Below are positions 52,601 through 62,616 of a stretch of 64,000 bases of DNA, one piece after another (the stretch's first letter is position 1; every line of letters begins with the position of its first letter). Source of the DNA: Phycisphaerae bacterium (GTDB taxonomy: Bacteria; Planctomycetota; Phycisphaerae; UBA1845; PWPN01). The notes beneath the pieces were generated by a model. The model did no database searches. It saw only the letters and a program-made list of their open reading frames with translations, and had not been told where the DNA came from. Made by a program: the position numbers and the translations under genes. Location: contig DAOOIV010000009.1 in assembly GCA_035384605.1 (NCBI GenBank), positions 19,453-83,452 of the forward strand, given 5' to 3'.

Positions 52601-53910
52601 GAATTCCGGCATCCTCTCCGTCCGTCGCCCCCCCATTTCTCAATCTCCGACTCTGAATTCCTCGGCATTGCGTCACGCAACGCTGACGCCTGTGGCCGTG
52701 CGATGTCATCGATGGTCGCGTGCATAATCAGGCAGCGAGGCGGGCCGTAAGAGTCCTTTCCGTTATGAGCGCTGTTCACTGCGGTATAGAACAGGTGATA
52801 CCGGCCGCCGCGCCGCACGAGGCCGCTTGGGGCATAGATGCCATAGCTGTCCGGCTGAGTCTGGTCGCCACGGGGAATCCAGGCCTTGCGAGCCGGGCGA
52901 TCCCAGCGCACGCCGTCCTCGGAATAGCACCACTCAAGGTCCATGGTCTGGGCTTGACAACGGTAGTGTCCGAGCATTCCGATTCGTCCCTTGGGCGTGT
53001 GGGTCACGCTGAGATAATAAAACTGCTGATCCGGCGGGTCTTTGGCATCGCGGTCGATCACCCGCCGCCGCTTCTCGAAATGAAGACCGTCGTCGGACAC
53101 ATACCGATCGACCAAGCGGATAAGCCCTGGAGCATTGTCGTGCGGCATGTAGGCCGGGTCATCCTTGGGAACCTGGATCAGGGCGACGGAGTACATTTCG
53201 AAGGTGCCGTCAGGCAATTGGTAGATGTTGGTCGCATCGTTGGAGAGCAGATGCGAGGGGGCCAACGGCTCGTCGGCTGGTCGGTCCCTGCTCGGCTCCT
53301 TGTGCAGCATCACGCCGTCAGGCGAGGCCACGCCCCAGGCGGCCCGGTCGTGGAAGTGGTAAAGCACCGGCCGAAGCGGATCGATGACGCGGTAGCGATG
53401 CCCGTCTTCACTGTCGGCCGCGAGATAGCGGAGAATACCCGGCCCGTGGGCCCAGAAGTAGATCCGATGTTTGCCGTTCTTGAGCGGGATGTGAACCACC
53501 TGCACGGGGCGCCACTTCTCCGGCAGCGGTCCCAGCGTGAACGCTCCATCGCCGGGCTCGCCGGTTGAACACTGCACCGGGTATTTCTTCATCTCCTGTC
53601 CCGGCACACCCTCGGCGTAGGCAATGGTGTATTTCACAGTCTCATGCGTGCCCACCGCCGAGTACCAGATTCGCCATCGGTCCCCATCGAGCGGTTCGGA
53701 GGGCGAGGTGAAGCTTTGAATGCCATTCTGCTCCCACGGTTCGGTGGCATCCAGCACGATGCCGTGTTTGTGCCACCCGTTCAGATTCGCGGGAGCGGAG
53801 GCAACCGGCTCGGCAGTCCGTGCCTGGCGCACGCCAGTCGCGGCCAACGTGCCTGCAAGGGCGCCCAGACCCCGTTTGAGTATCGTCCTGCGGTCGATAT
53901 CGCGGGCCAT
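52597..53910 (-). CDS. Tat-exported five-bladed beta-propeller protein, GH43/GH32-like
   Basis: About 437 residues. A twin-arginine signal (DRRTILKRGLGALAGTLAATG) is followed by a propeller with repeated WRIWYS, HRIYFWAH, TFEMYSVALIQVP, YYLSVTHTPKGRIGMLGHY and YHLFYTAV blades, similar to the GH43/GH32-superfamily proteins common in planctomycetes. Catalytic acids are not assigned. The frame is open upstream; ATG 53910 has a strong GAGGAGG 6 nt before it. First gene of the operon that continues through heparinase-like, GH29, oxidoreductase and esterase genes; divergent from the barrel protein at 54099. Confidence 0.8.
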   Translation of the reverse strand: MARDIDRRTILKRGLGALAGTLAATGVRQARTAEPVASAPANLNGWHKHGIVLDATEPWEQNGIQSFTSPSEPLDGDRWRIWYSAVGTHETVKYTIAYAEGVPGQEMKKYPVQCSTGEPGDGAFTLGPLPEKWRPVQVVHIPLKNGKHRIYFWAHGPGILRYLAADSEDGHRYRVIDPLRPVLYHFHDRAAWGVASPDGVMLHKEPSRDRPADEPLAPSHLLSNDATNIYQLPDGTFEMYSVALIQVPKDDPAYMPHDNAPGLIRLVDRYVSDDGLHFEKRRRVIDRDAKDPPDQQFYYLSVTHTPKGRIGMLGHYRCQAQTMDLEWCYSEDGVRWDRPARKAWIPRGDQTQPDSYGIYAPSGLVRRGGRYHLFYTAVNSAHNGKDSYGPPRCLIMHATIDDIARPQASALRDAMPRNSESEIEKWGGDGRRGCRNS

Positions 53911-54098
53911 GATCAACCTCCTCGCCTGGTGAGTTATTTGTGCCGGCCACAGCATCAGCTTTGCACAGATACGTCGGAAGATCAAGCAACACAGCCCGAC
54001 GCTGTGCCCATTTTCCCTGGCAGCCCCGCCCGTGGGTCGATACCATGGCCTGTGTGGTCCCGTAGGATCCCGGGCCGCCGCATTGGGAGACCTCGATC

Positions 54099-55790
54099 AT
54101 GACAAGGACACCCGTCTTTTGGGGCTTTCTGTCAGTCTCCATGTCGGCGATGACGGTCGCCATCGCCAATCCAGTCAGCGACGAAGAAACAACACCCGGC
54201 AAGTACCTGGAAGCGGTGCAGACCTTCGCGGACAACGTCCTTCGCCATGGCAAGGACGTGTATGGTTCCAAGCACACGCCCTTGTTCGCCGACGGGCTCA
54301 ACATCGATACCCATGAGCCGGTGATCTGGAAGTTGCCCAAGGAGCAGGCCGAAAAATGGAGGATGCCGACGGAGTGGACGCTGTCGAATTTGGCCAGCCA
54401 ACAGAACCTGTTTCGAGTGTTCGTGGCCCTGACGGACCTGACGGGAGACCAGAAGTACAAGCGGGCGGCTGTCGGCGCCACTCGATATGCGCTGGATCAT
54501 CTCCGCCACGAGAACGGCTTGCTTTTCTGGGGCGGCCACGCGGCGTGGGACCTGGCGACCGACCAGCCGGTGGGCGAAGGCCGCACCAACGGCATCGCCG
54601 GCAAGCACGAATTGAAGAGCAGTTACCCCTTCTACGAGTTGATGTGGGAGATTGACAAGCAGGCCACGCGCGAGTTCATCGAGAGCTTCTGGGCCAGCCA
54701 CATCCTGCGATGGGACATTCTGGACATGAACAGGCACGGAGCCTATTTGCCGATCCCGGACAAGATGTGGGAACAGGGGTACGTCGGCGGGCCGGTGCCC
54801 TTTGCGGGCCAGGGGCTGACTTTCTTTCTCACCGGGAGCGATCTCTTCTGTGCCGCCGCCCTGCTGTATGTGCTTGACGGGGGGGACCAGCGGCCGCTGG
54901 TCTGGGCCAAGCGGATGGCTCAACGCTACGCAGATGTTCGGCATCCGGTCACCGGCCTTGGCGCGGACAACTACAGCATCATTGAGCCCGATCGCATGAC
55001 GCGGCAGTTTGGGCCGGAGTTCGGCGACCGCTTCACCGAGGCCACGGTTACAAGCCTGTACGGGAACCGGTATAACCGGTCCGCGATCTGCCAGTTGAAG
55101 CTCTCCGAGCGGCTGGGACCGGCGGGCGAGGAATTCAAACGATGGGCGGTTGAGGACCTCGCGGCTTACGCCAAGCACGCCTACGACGCGGGCGACAACA
55201 GCTTCTGGGCAACACTCATCGACGGCACGAAGCTGACCCCGGCCGACCGGAAACGGGACGGCTATGTCGAAGTTCGCTGGTTAGAGAAGCGGCCTGCGGA
55301 CGGCCTGCACTTCTGGGCCTATGCCCTGGCCTACAAACTGAGCCGCGAGCCACTGATGTGGCAGACGGCCAGGAGCATTGGCAGGGGCATCGGTCTTGGC
55401 GATATCGGGGCAACGCCTGACACAAGGCCGGGCCCTGTTCGGCAAGCCAGTTGCACGGATGTTCATGCCATCTTCGGTCTCCTGGAGCTGTGTGCGGTCA
55501 CCGGGCGAGACGAGTACCTCGCCCTGGCGAGCAAGGTCGGAGACAACGTCTTGGCCAAGGAGTTCCACAAGGGCTTCTTTGTCGCCGACCGAGATCATGT
55601 CTTCTGTAGTTTCGACACGGTGACGCCGCTGGCTCTTTTGTATCTGCATGTTGCCGGACATAAGTCCCCGGTACGGCTGCCCCTGTACGTGGCCGGCAGA
55701 GGCTACTTTCACTGCCCATATGAGGGGGCTGGACGGACTTATGATCACCGGGTGATTTACACGATGGTTCGAACCTCGCAGCCGCAATGA
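54099..55790 (+). CDS. Secreted (alpha/alpha)-barrel protein, pectate-lyase/six-hairpin-type
   Basis: 563 residues with a signal peptide (~1-23). Helical-barrel features are ASQQNLFRVFVALTDLTGD, YKRAAVGATRYALDHLRHENGLLFWGGHAAWDLATD, LFCAAALLYVLDGGDQRPLVWAKRMA and LHFWAYALAYKLSREPLMWQTARSIG. Similar proteins are often annotated as pectate lyases in planctomycetes and Lentisphaerae; I am not certain of a PL family, and an unsaturated-uronyl hydrolase or other six-hairpin glycosidase is possible. Conserved His (GGHAAW, DTHEPVIW) could be catalytic or metal ligands. It is divergent from the five-gene operon and probably co-regulated. Confidence 0.7.
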   Translation: MTRTPVFWGFLSVSMSAMTVAIANPVSDEETTPGKYLEAVQTFADNVLRHGKDVYGSKHTPLFADGLNIDTHEPVIWKLPKEQAEKWRMPTEWTLSNLASQQNLFRVFVALTDLTGDQKYKRAAVGATRYALDHLRHENGLLFWGGHAAWDLATDQPVGEGRTNGIAGKHELKSSYPFYELMWEIDKQATREFIESFWASHILRWDILDMNRHGAYLPIPDKMWEQGYVGGPVPFAGQGLTFFLTGSDLFCAAALLYVLDGGDQRPLVWAKRMAQRYADVRHPVTGLGADNYSIIEPDRMTRQFGPEFGDRFTEATVTSLYGNRYNRSAICQLKLSERLGPAGEEFKRWAVEDLAAYAKHAYDAGDNSFWATLIDGTKLTPADRKRDGYVEVRWLEKRPADGLHFWAYALAYKLSREPLMWQTARSIGRGIGLGDIGATPDTRPGPVRQASCTDVHAIFGLLELCAVTGRDEYLALASKVGDNVLAKEFHKGFFVADRDHVFCSFDTVTPLALLYLHVAGHKSPVRLPLYVAGRGYFHCPYEGAGRTYDHRVIYTMVRTSQPQ

Positions 55791-55874
55791 GCCGGGCAAG
55801 CCAGAAGATGCCGGCTCGCGACGTGCCGACGAGGGCGTCGTCGGCACCACAGATCCTCGGGCAGCAAGAAAACA

Positions 55875-55906
55875 GGCGAGGCTCCCCTTGCGGGAGGAGC
55901 CTCGCC
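55875..55906. terminator. Bidirectional hairpin terminator between convergent genes
   Basis: GGCGAGGCTCC (55875-55885) pairs perfectly with GGAGCCTCGCC (55896-55906), an 11-bp stem with a 10-nt loop, between the barrel protein gene and the large surface-protein gene. It is followed by CTTTGG on the plus strand and preceded by GAAAACA, so T-tracts are short on both strands. Confidence 0.7.
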
Positions 55907-56012
55907 CTTTGGTCGCTGCCGGAACTCTTGAGATCACGGTCAGGCCCTGGTGAGGCCAAGACCGTTGGCACAAGAACGCAGCCGGGGGCCTTGGATTGTC
56001 AGACCCGGCTGC

Positions 56013-59000
56013 TTACGGCGCAACCGAGTCGAAAGTTGCCGGTCGCAGCTTGGCATCGTTCTCCGGAGTGTTCGGGAGGCTCTCACGATACCCGACGTAG
56101 AAGTTGCCAACCAAGCCCGTCGCCGTGGTGAAATCGAACGTCTGGGCGTCGAATTCCGCATGGACGGCGCCCGTCGTCGCGTTATAGCTCAGCTTGAGCC
56201 GATGCCAGCCGGAGGGCTGGCCGGCCAGATTGATGGTTGCATACACCTTCCAATCCGCAGGCGTCGCCGACCCCGGAGGCCCGCTGCTATCGCCGCCAGG
56301 ACCGAAGTCGCACAGGCTCAGGCTCATCAGATAATTGACGTTGTTGGTATCGGTCTCCTTCTGGTAGACCCAGCCGACGCCTGTGTTGCCATTGGCCGTA
56401 ACCACATCGCCGCCGAAACCGGGATTGCTGTCGGGGTTCGGGAAGCTGTAGAGGTAGTCGGTGGTGCCCACAATACCGTAGGTGGTGCTTTCACCGCCCG
56501 TCACGCCAACTCCATAGGGATTGGTGTCCAGGTAGACCCACATGTCATAGCCGGCTCCTCCCTGGAAGACGTTGTCCGAGGCAACCATGTTCCCGCCGGG
56601 CAGGTCTGCCACGATAATCGCATTGCCGCCCTGCGGCGATGCCGGGATTACGTTGGTGTTAATGGTATTGGGATTTGCCGTCGTGTCGACCGCCGGGTCG
56701 ATGACGGTGGCGTTCCTGAACGAACCAAGCAGCCCAGGCACCGTCGTGTTCGGCGTGAGGGCGTCGACGTTGGGCACAGTGTAGGCCGTCATGACGGAAC
56801 CTATGGGTGGATCGAAGCCGCCCGTCAGGTTATTGGCCCCCGGCGTTCTTGGTCGCAGGCCGAAATCATAGCCGTTGTTGTTGGTATCCCAACCGTCCAA
56901 GTATCGGGCCAACGACTGGAAGGCAAACGCGGTGGTCCCAAACGAACCCCAAACCCCGCCTTCCGGCGAAGGCACGGAGGGCCCACCCGCCAGATAGCGC
57001 TCGTAAATCACGGTGTCCTTTACGGTTTGATTGCGGTCGAGCAGCTCGATCGCCGTCTCGTCGTTCCCCCAGATATCGGTCGTGGAAATGATCAGATCGG
57101 TATTGGGGAAGAAATTGCCCGAGCCGATGACGTAGTAGTCGCCCGGGGCGAGCCAAGTCGGTCCGCCGCCTGTGGTGGGGATGATGATGTTGCTGCCGGT
57201 CGAGGCTCGGAGCAACCAGCCGGCGATATTAGCGGGCTCGGTGCCCCGGTTGTACAACTCCACAAACTCATCGTCATCCGTATCCGCGCCGCCCGTTGCG
57301 GTGAACATGTCATACGAGATCTCATTGATAACCACGTCGCCGGTGGGGAACGGGGCGCAATCCTTGGCGGCAACCACCCCGGGCCCGCTGGCGCAATCCT
57401 CGAACTTGCTGTGATCGTCGGCGTCGACATCCAGGTCGCCGTCCCAGTCGAAGCAACGGCACATTTGCGGGTCAAAAAGGTTTGTGGTGTTGCCGGTGTA
57501 GCAGAGCTGGAAGGCGGCGAAGTCCACGTGATCCACGTCGCCGTCTTCATCCGAGTCAGCGAAAGGCACGGGGCACGGCGGCACGCAGTTGGGATCATTG
57601 TCGCAGTCGGAGTCGTCGCAATCCGTCAGGCCGTCGCAGTCGTCGTCCAGCCCGTTGCCGCAGACCTCGGAAGCCGCCCCTACGATGATTGTACAAGGAG
57701 CGCCGGTAATGTCGGTGCTGCGTTCGGTCGTTCCACAGTCGTCGGTGACTGCACAGGAATACAAACCACTGTGAACGCCACAGCTGGCGTTTATGATCCA
57801 GTAATAGCTGTTGGTGGCTCCGTCGATCGGGATACCGTCCTTCTTCCACTGGAAAGACGCGTTGCCGACCACCCCGGTGATATCACAGAGCAACTTGTGG
57901 TTGGCACCAGGCGGTATTGTCCCACCGTATCCAACATGCGTGATCGTCGGACCGACCCGAACCGTCAGAGTTGCGATTGCGCTGTACACAGGATCGGCCG
58001 GCGCAGGATTGCACTCATCCCGCACGGCACAGCGGAATCTCGCGCCGCTTTCAGTGCTTGGCACGTTGGTCAGCGACAGCGTATCGGAAGTCTCGCCATC
58101 AATGTCCACCCACTCGACCGGGCTGCCCGCCGCATCCTTCTGCCACTGGTAGCTGATCGCACCCTTGCCCTCCACACCAACGCTAAAGCTCACATTGGTA
58201 TTCTGGCAAATCATCTGGCTCGCCGGGTGCTGGATGAAGAAAATGCCCACTTTCAGGATGGCTGGGTCGCTAATAACGACCCCCGTGTCCGGTCCAACCT
58301 GATCGCAGACCACGACGGTCATTACTGAGCCCGCGTATGAGGCCGGGACGTTGCTCATTGTCAGATTGGCGGTGGTAGCCCCGGAAATGATGACACCATC
58401 TGCCTGGGTACCGTCGGTCAGGGCCACGCCGTCCTTTTTCCACTGGTAAGCCAGCTCGGCCGGGTTAGAGCCAGTGGCCACTACGCTGAGACTAGCGGTC
58501 CCGTTCGGACAGAAGATCACATCGTCAGGCTGACTGGTGATGCTTGGGCCACCGGTGTCAGATTTCGCCAACGAGACGGCAACCGTGGTGTAGTCCATCG
58601 AATTCGGACCGTCCGGCGGGGACCAAGCTCTTAACCACTCGGTCACGTTGTCGACCGTGTAGATGTTGCCCGCGGCATCGAATGCGATGTCGCGCATGCG
58701 ACTGCCCGCATCGAAGCCACCAACATAGCTACCATCGGCCGTGTTGAAGATATGTACCCAACCGTCATAGTAGTTGCCGTAAGCTACCCAGCCCCGTTTC
58801 TCGTAGATATCGAGGCAATACGCGCCGTTATATGGTGACACCATCGGTGTCTTCCAGAAAGCGGTGTTGATCGGCGGCGTGCCATCCAGGAACTTGGCGA
58901 TAGCCTCCGCCTGCGTGGGGTCATACCGATACTGTGTCCCGTACCAGTCGCCGTTGCTGTCCCTGACATAATCATAGGGATAAAACGAATAGTAGGTCGG

Positions 59001-59900
59001 GCCGATGTACTGCACGCCCGTGTCGCCCGGCGTAACCGTCGGGTTGGCACCCAAGGTATACTGTATCAGGCCTTTCCTGGCCGTGTCATTGTAATTGACG
59101 TTAGCCAAGTAGATCTTGCGGTTGCCCGCCGCCTGGGTGCCTTCAACGACAACGGCACCCACCCATTGGTTGGCGGTTCGGTTGCTGGCGTCGATCAACT
59201 GGACCGCCGATGACAGATCCGGAGCAACATCGAAGACCAGGTCGTTGGACAAATCGGTGACATACACCCGATCATCGGTGCCGATGGCGCTCTTCCACGG
59301 GCCGGAGGCCCCGCCCCAAGTCACGCCTGCGGTGCCCGAGTTGATTTCGGTCATATCGGCCTTGAGCCTGTAGACCCCCTCGGGATTGTTTCGTCCGTAT
59401 GCGGTCTCCCCCGACGTCGCATTCGAGACGTACACACTCCCATAATGCGGGCTGCCCGGATTCCGGTTCACCGATACGCCGACGGGTACATAGAACGACG
59501 TTGATGTCTGGTCGACGCTGATCTGGGTCCACACGGTGTATCCGAAGTCTGCGGCGGTGATCTTCACGGTATAGCTGCCGTTGGGGGCACGGGTACCGTC
59601 GTCCTTGCGGCCGTCCCAATCGAACACATGTGTGCCCTTCTTCTGGCGGGCGATACTGACGGTCCGGACGGCAGTCAAGGTATTATCCAGCACCTCGATC
59701 TTGACGCCCGGGTTCACCCCATCGCCATCGGCGTTTTCATTGAGAACATACGTAACCTTGAGGGTTCCGCATGTGTCGTTCAACGCGGAGGCGTCGACCG
59801 TCACGCCCGATGGATAAACATTGGCGTATACAACCCCGGCGCACAGCCAGAGCAGAACCGCCGCCACACTCAAGTTCAGCCTGAATTGAGGCCCTGTCAT
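56013..59900 (-). CDS. Very large secreted surface protein: FlgD-like Ig, beta-propeller, Ig repeats, EF-hand/dockerin-like, lamin-tail domain
   Basis: About 1295 residues with a signal peptide (~1-27). Order of parts: a FlgD-like Ig unit (~30-110; VFDWDGRKDDGTRAPNGSYTVKI), an NHL-like propeller (~115-460), three Ig-like domains with paired Cys (~470-750; AYQWKKDGVALTDG, SYQWQKDA), an Asp-rich pair of calcium-type loops (FADSDEDGDVDHVDFAAFQLC, FDWDGDLDVDADDHSKFEDC), a lamin-tail domain (~870-1020; VVINEISYDMFTATGGADTDDDEFVELYN) and a C-terminal sandwich. It likely sits on or outside the cell surface. AAGGAAAGGAG lies before ATG 59900. Its N-terminal half is paralogous to the PEP-CTERM gene at 61.2 kb. 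Confidence 0.85.
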   Translation of the reverse strand: MTGPQFRLNLSVAAVLLWLCAGVVYANVYPSGVTVDASALNDTCGTLKVTYVLNENADGDGVNPGVKIEVLDNTLTAVRTVSIARQKKGTHVFDWDGRKDDGTRAPNGSYTVKITAADFGYTVWTQISVDQTSTSFYVPVGVSVNRNPGSPHYGSVYVSNATSGETAYGRNNPEGVYRLKADMTEINSGTAGVTWGGASGPWKSAIGTDDRVYVTDLSNDLVFDVAPDLSSAVQLIDASNRTANQWVGAVVVEGTQAAGNRKIYLANVNYNDTARKGLIQYTLGANPTVTPGDTGVQYIGPTYYSFYPYDYVRDSNGDWYGTQYRYDPTQAEAIAKFLDGTPPINTAFWKTPMVSPYNGAYCLDIYEKRGWVAYGNYYDGWVHIFNTADGSYVGGFDAGSRMRDIAFDAAGNIYTVDNVTEWLRAWSPPDGPNSMDYTTVAVSLAKSDTGGPSITSQPDDVIFCPNGTASLSVVATGSNPAELAYQWKKDGVALTDGTQADGVIISGATTANLTMSNVPASYAGSVMTVVVCDQVGPDTGVVISDPAILKVGIFFIQHPASQMICQNTNVSFSVGVEGKGAISYQWQKDAAGSPVEWVDIDGETSDTLSLTNVPSTESGARFRCAVRDECNPAPADPVYSAIATLTVRVGPTITHVGYGGTIPPGANHKLLCDITGVVGNASFQWKKDGIPIDGATNSYYWIINASCGVHSGLYSCAVTDDCGTTERSTDITGAPCTIIVGAASEVCGNGLDDDCDGLTDCDDSDCDNDPNCVPPCPVPFADSDEDGDVDHVDFAAFQLCYTGNTTNLFDPQMCRCFDWDGDLDVDADDHSKFEDCASGPGVVAAKDCAPFPTGDVVINEISYDMFTATGGADTDDDEFVELYNRGTEPANIAGWLLRASTGSNIIIPTTGGGPTWLAPGDYYVIGSGNFFPNTDLIISTTDIWGNDETAIELLDRNQTVKDTVIYERYLAGGPSVPSPEGGVWGSFGTTAFAFQSLARYLDGWDTNNNGYDFGLRPRTPGANNLTGGFDPPIGSVMTAYTVPNVDALTPNTTVPGLLGSFRNATVIDPAVDTTANPNTINTNVIPASPQGGNAIIVADLPGGNMVASDNVFQGGAGYDMWVYLDTNPYGVGVTGGESTTYGIVGTTDYLYSFPNPDSNPGFGGDVVTANGNTGVGWVYQKETDTNNVNYLMSLSLCDFGPGGDSSGPPGSATPADWKVYATINLAGQPSGWHRLKLSYNATTGAVHAEFDAQTFDFTTATGLVGNFYVGYRESLPNTPENDAKLRPATFDSVAP

Positions 59901-60067
59901 GATTTGGCTCCTTTCCTTAGGGATAACATACCTACCGAACAATCTGCTCGGAATCCACGACGCCGTACAACTCACAGAGCAAGCAGCATGATAGATGTGA
60001 GTCTTGCTTGGCGCTTCTTTCATGGGCCGCTGATTGGCGACCCCTGGATCATTCCTCCGCCCGTGGA

Positions 60068-61015
60068 TCAATAATTCCCCAACACAAACGCCTTCAGATT
60101 CTTGCCCGATGTGGGCTGGCCGAATTCGGTGAACAACTCGTCGGCCCAAGTCCTGGCCGGATACATCCGGCTCTCGACGTGATAGTCCAAGAAACCGATA
60201 TTCGTGCGGCCCAGTGCCCTCGGGTCGTCCAGAGCCCTGGCCGGGCTGTGACGCGTCGTGATACGATCATACTGGGTATTAAAATTGCCCTCGGGGTATC
60301 CGTTGTTGATGTTATCGTACGGATGCTCCTCGAACAGGTACATAACCTGCGAAGGGGCAAAGACGACGCGCTCTCCGAACTTGAACGACCGGTAGCGAAC
60401 CCCCCCTGGCAAAGGCGCGTTGCTGACCGCCTCGACATAAACGAAGCTTCCCAGCTCCTCGAGCGTCTTGCAGCCGATGTAGGCGTTCATCGAGTAGCTG
60501 AGTCGTCCGTTGCCTCCGCCGCCCTGGGGAGTCTCATCGGCGGTTCCGGGTTTGTCGGCGGCACACAAGTAGATCTCGACGTTCTTTGTATAGCGAAATA
60601 TGGTGCCGATCTGGGGCACCTGCCGAAGGAATTTCGGGTCCGTGTAGTAAGGCTTGGTGTAATAACCGCTGACGCCCCTTGCTCCCTCCCATGTCATGCC
60701 TTTAAGACGCCCGTCCGGTCCGAGGTTTGTTTCCGGGTCCGGCAGCGGCCAAATCCCTCGCAGATAGAAGCTGCTCTGACTCGCCGGCAAGACCTTGTGG
60801 TCCGCCTGGTAGAACATGTGCCCCAACATGACCTGGCGCATGTTGGACTTGCAGATGGTGTTTCGCGTGTATTCGCGAGCCTTGCTGAGAGAAGGCAACA
60901 ATATGGCAATCAGCAGGGCGATGATCGCCACGACGACCAGGATTTCGATCAGAGTGAAGGCCCGGATTATGCGGGGTTGTTGAAGATGGATCCGCAGGTG
61001 AGCAGGTCTTTTCAT
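60068..61015 (-). CDS. Prepilin-like type II secretion pseudopilin (planctomycete H-X9-DG type)
   Basis: 315 residues. The N-terminus has a basic leader ending at [30 protein letters not shown], a class III prepilin signal with Glu+5 and a long hydrophobic helix; the helix is followed by [19 protein letters not shown]. Downstream, [11 protein letters not shown] and a [10 protein letters not shown] close resemble the C-terminal H-x(n)-DG region with an altered DG. Such proteins are numerous in planctomycetes and presumably form pseudopili or cargo-specific tips. It lies between the two paralogous propeller proteins on the same strand. Confidence 0.9.
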   Translation of the reverse strand: MKRPAHLRIHLQQPRIIRAFTLIEILVVVAIIALLIAILLPSLSKAREYTRNTICKSNMRQVMLGHMFYQADHKVLPASQSSFYLRGIWPLPDPETNLGPDGRLKGMTWEGARGVSGYYTKPYYTDPKFLRQVPQIGTIFRYTKNVEIYLCAADKPGTADETPQGGGGNGRLSYSMNAYIGCKTLEELGSFVYVEAVSNAPLPGGVRYRSFKFGERVVFAPSQVMYLFEEHPYDNINNGYPEGNFNTQYDRITTRHSPARALDDPRALGRTNIGFLDYHVESRMYPARTWADELFTEFGQPTSGKNLKAFVLGNY

Positions 61016-61159
61016 TGCCGTGGCTCACAGTGACAGGGGCGTTCGGCCGCGCGGCGCGCTTGGCGCGGTACCCACACTTGACAATTCCCATTATAACCAG
61101 CCGCCCGGGAAAGACAATAGGCCCATCCCGGGCGTCCGGGAAACTACTGAACAGACGCT

Positions 61160-61200
61160 CCAACCCGGGGGGTCCTCCTGCGGGGCCCCCGCCGGGTTGG
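61160..61200 (-). terminator. GC-rich hairpin downstream of the PEP-CTERM gene
   Basis: CCAACCCGG (61160-61168) pairs perfectly with CCGGGTTGG (61192-61200), and inner GGGG/CCCC extends the stem. It lies 46 bp after the stop of the PEP-CTERM gene and 145 bp before the prepilin start. No T-tract follows, so it may be a partial terminator inside the gene set. Confidence 0.6.
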
Positions 61201-61245
61201 CGTCTTAATCCTTGGGCATGCCAAGCATTGCCCGTCTCAGTTGCG

Positions 61246-62616
61246 TCAGGCAATCCGTCGCCGACGCAGGCAGGCCAGCCCGCCCAGGGCCAGCAGAACG
61301 ACCGCCGCAGGCTCGGGAATCAGGACAAAAGAGCCGTCAGAGCCGGTAATGGCCATCCAGTCGCCGCCGGGCGAGTAAATCCGCAACGTTTCGCTGCTGC
61401 TGCTCACGACGTACAGATTGCCGGCCGCGTCAAAGTCCAAATCGCGAATCGTGGCACCCGAGTGCGCGATCGTATCAACCAGCGCGACGTTGGACGGATC
61501 GCTGATGTCCAAGATGTAGATCTTGCTGTTGTTCGTGCCGACGGCGATCAGGTCGTTGAGATTGTCGATCGCCAATATCCCATAACCCCGATCGAGGGCG
61601 ACCGTGCTGGGCCCCGACTTCCAAGACGGAGAGCTCGCCCCGTCCGCCCAGTGTAAGAGCGTAGGCACCGCGTCACTGTCGGTGTAGCGGTACTGGCAGA
61701 TCCACCAACTCCCATCCGAGTCACGGACAAAATCCATGTTGGAATTCTGGATGTGGTTGGGGATGTCCTGGGTCTGCTCAACGGGTGTCCCGCTATAGCC
61801 GGTTTGCGTGCCGATGTCATACCGCAGGATGCTGCCCATGCCGCTGCCGGCATTGAAGTCCTCATCCAGCGTGTACAGCACTGTATTTGCTCCCGTTCCC
61901 TCAATGTACACCGACGCTACGCTACCGTGCACGCCGGCAACCAAGCCGGTTGACGTCCGGCCGACGTTGGTCAGGATCTCATCGAAATTCGACTGGGGAT
62001 TGGCGTTGCATCGCCACACGCCGGAGTTCAGATCCGACCAGTCCGCAATATACACACTGTCATCCGGGGCCACGGTGATCTTCCACGGGCTGTTCGATCC
62101 GCCGGTAGTCCAATTGATGCCGCCCGCAAAAGCGGTGTCACCCTGGCCCAGAACGTCGCCCTGATCAGCGGTCATCACGTAGATGCCGTCGGTCGTGGTA
62201 CGCCCGCCGGCAGCCACGGCCCCACCGAGCCCCTCGCTGACATAGATTCTTCCGAAATTCGAGCTGGCCGCGTTCTTGTTAACAGAGACACCCCTGGGCG
62301 AGTAATACTTGCTCTGGGTCAAGTTGTCGTCGCTGATCTGCGTCCAGCCGACAGCGGCGGACTTGCTGACCTTGATCTGGTAGCTTGATCCCAGCGTGGC
62401 ATCGAATGTATAGGTGCCCTTGTTGAGCGTTCCCATGTTCACAACTGTGGCGCCGCCGTCGTAGACAATCTTGACGTTGGCGCCGTCCTCATTCAGGACA
62501 AAAGTCGAGCTTGCCCCGTTCTGAACGACGCCCGAGGCGTAGGGGACGGCCATCGCCGCGGAAACCAATCCCAGAACGGCGACCATAGACAGAACAACCA
62601 AAGATTTGCTTTGCAT
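61246..62616 (-). CDS. Secreted beta-propeller protein with PEP-CTERM sorting signal
   Basis: About 456 residues. Signal peptide (SLVVLSMVAVLGLVSAAMA), a FlgD-like Ig region (~25-95), an NHL/WD-like propeller (~100-420; SPWKITVAPDDSVYIADWSD, ATIRDLDFDAAGNLYVVSSSS), then a C-terminal PEP-CTERM tail: IPEPAAVVLLALGGLACLRRRR with PEP, a hydrophobic helix and basic end. The tail directs processing by an exosortase and attachment to the outer surface; no exosortase gene is in the window. A GGAGGAG precedes ATG 62616; the frame is open to 62661. Confidence 0.92.
   Translation of the reverse strand: MQSKSLVVLSMVAVLGLVSAAMAVPYASGVVQNGASSTFVLNEDGANVKIVYDGGATVVNMGTLNKGTYTFDATLGSSYQIKVSKSAAVGWTQISDDNLTQSKYYSPRGVSVNKNAASSNFGRIYVSEGLGGAVAAGGRTTTDGIYVMTADQGDVLGQGDTAFAGGINWTTGGSNSPWKITVAPDDSVYIADWSDLNSGVWRCNANPQSNFDEILTNVGRTSTGLVAGVHGSVASVYIEGTGANTVLYTLDEDFNAGSGMGSILRYDIGTQTGYSGTPVEQTQDIPNHIQNSNMDFVRDSDGSWWICQYRYTDSDAVPTLLHWADGASSPSWKSGPSTVALDRGYGILAIDNLNDLIAVGTNNSKIYILDISDPSNVALVDTIAHSGATIRDLDFDAAGNLYVVSSSSETLRIYSPGGDWMAITGSDGSFVLIPEPAAVVLLALGGLACLRRRRIA

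Noticed and set aside
55950..58328. 792-codon plus-strand frame opposite the large surface protein
   Set aside because: Although long, it lies entirely antisense to a gene with clear signal peptide, Ig and lamin-tail domains; the translation is Arg/Val/Gly-rich without a recognisable fold.
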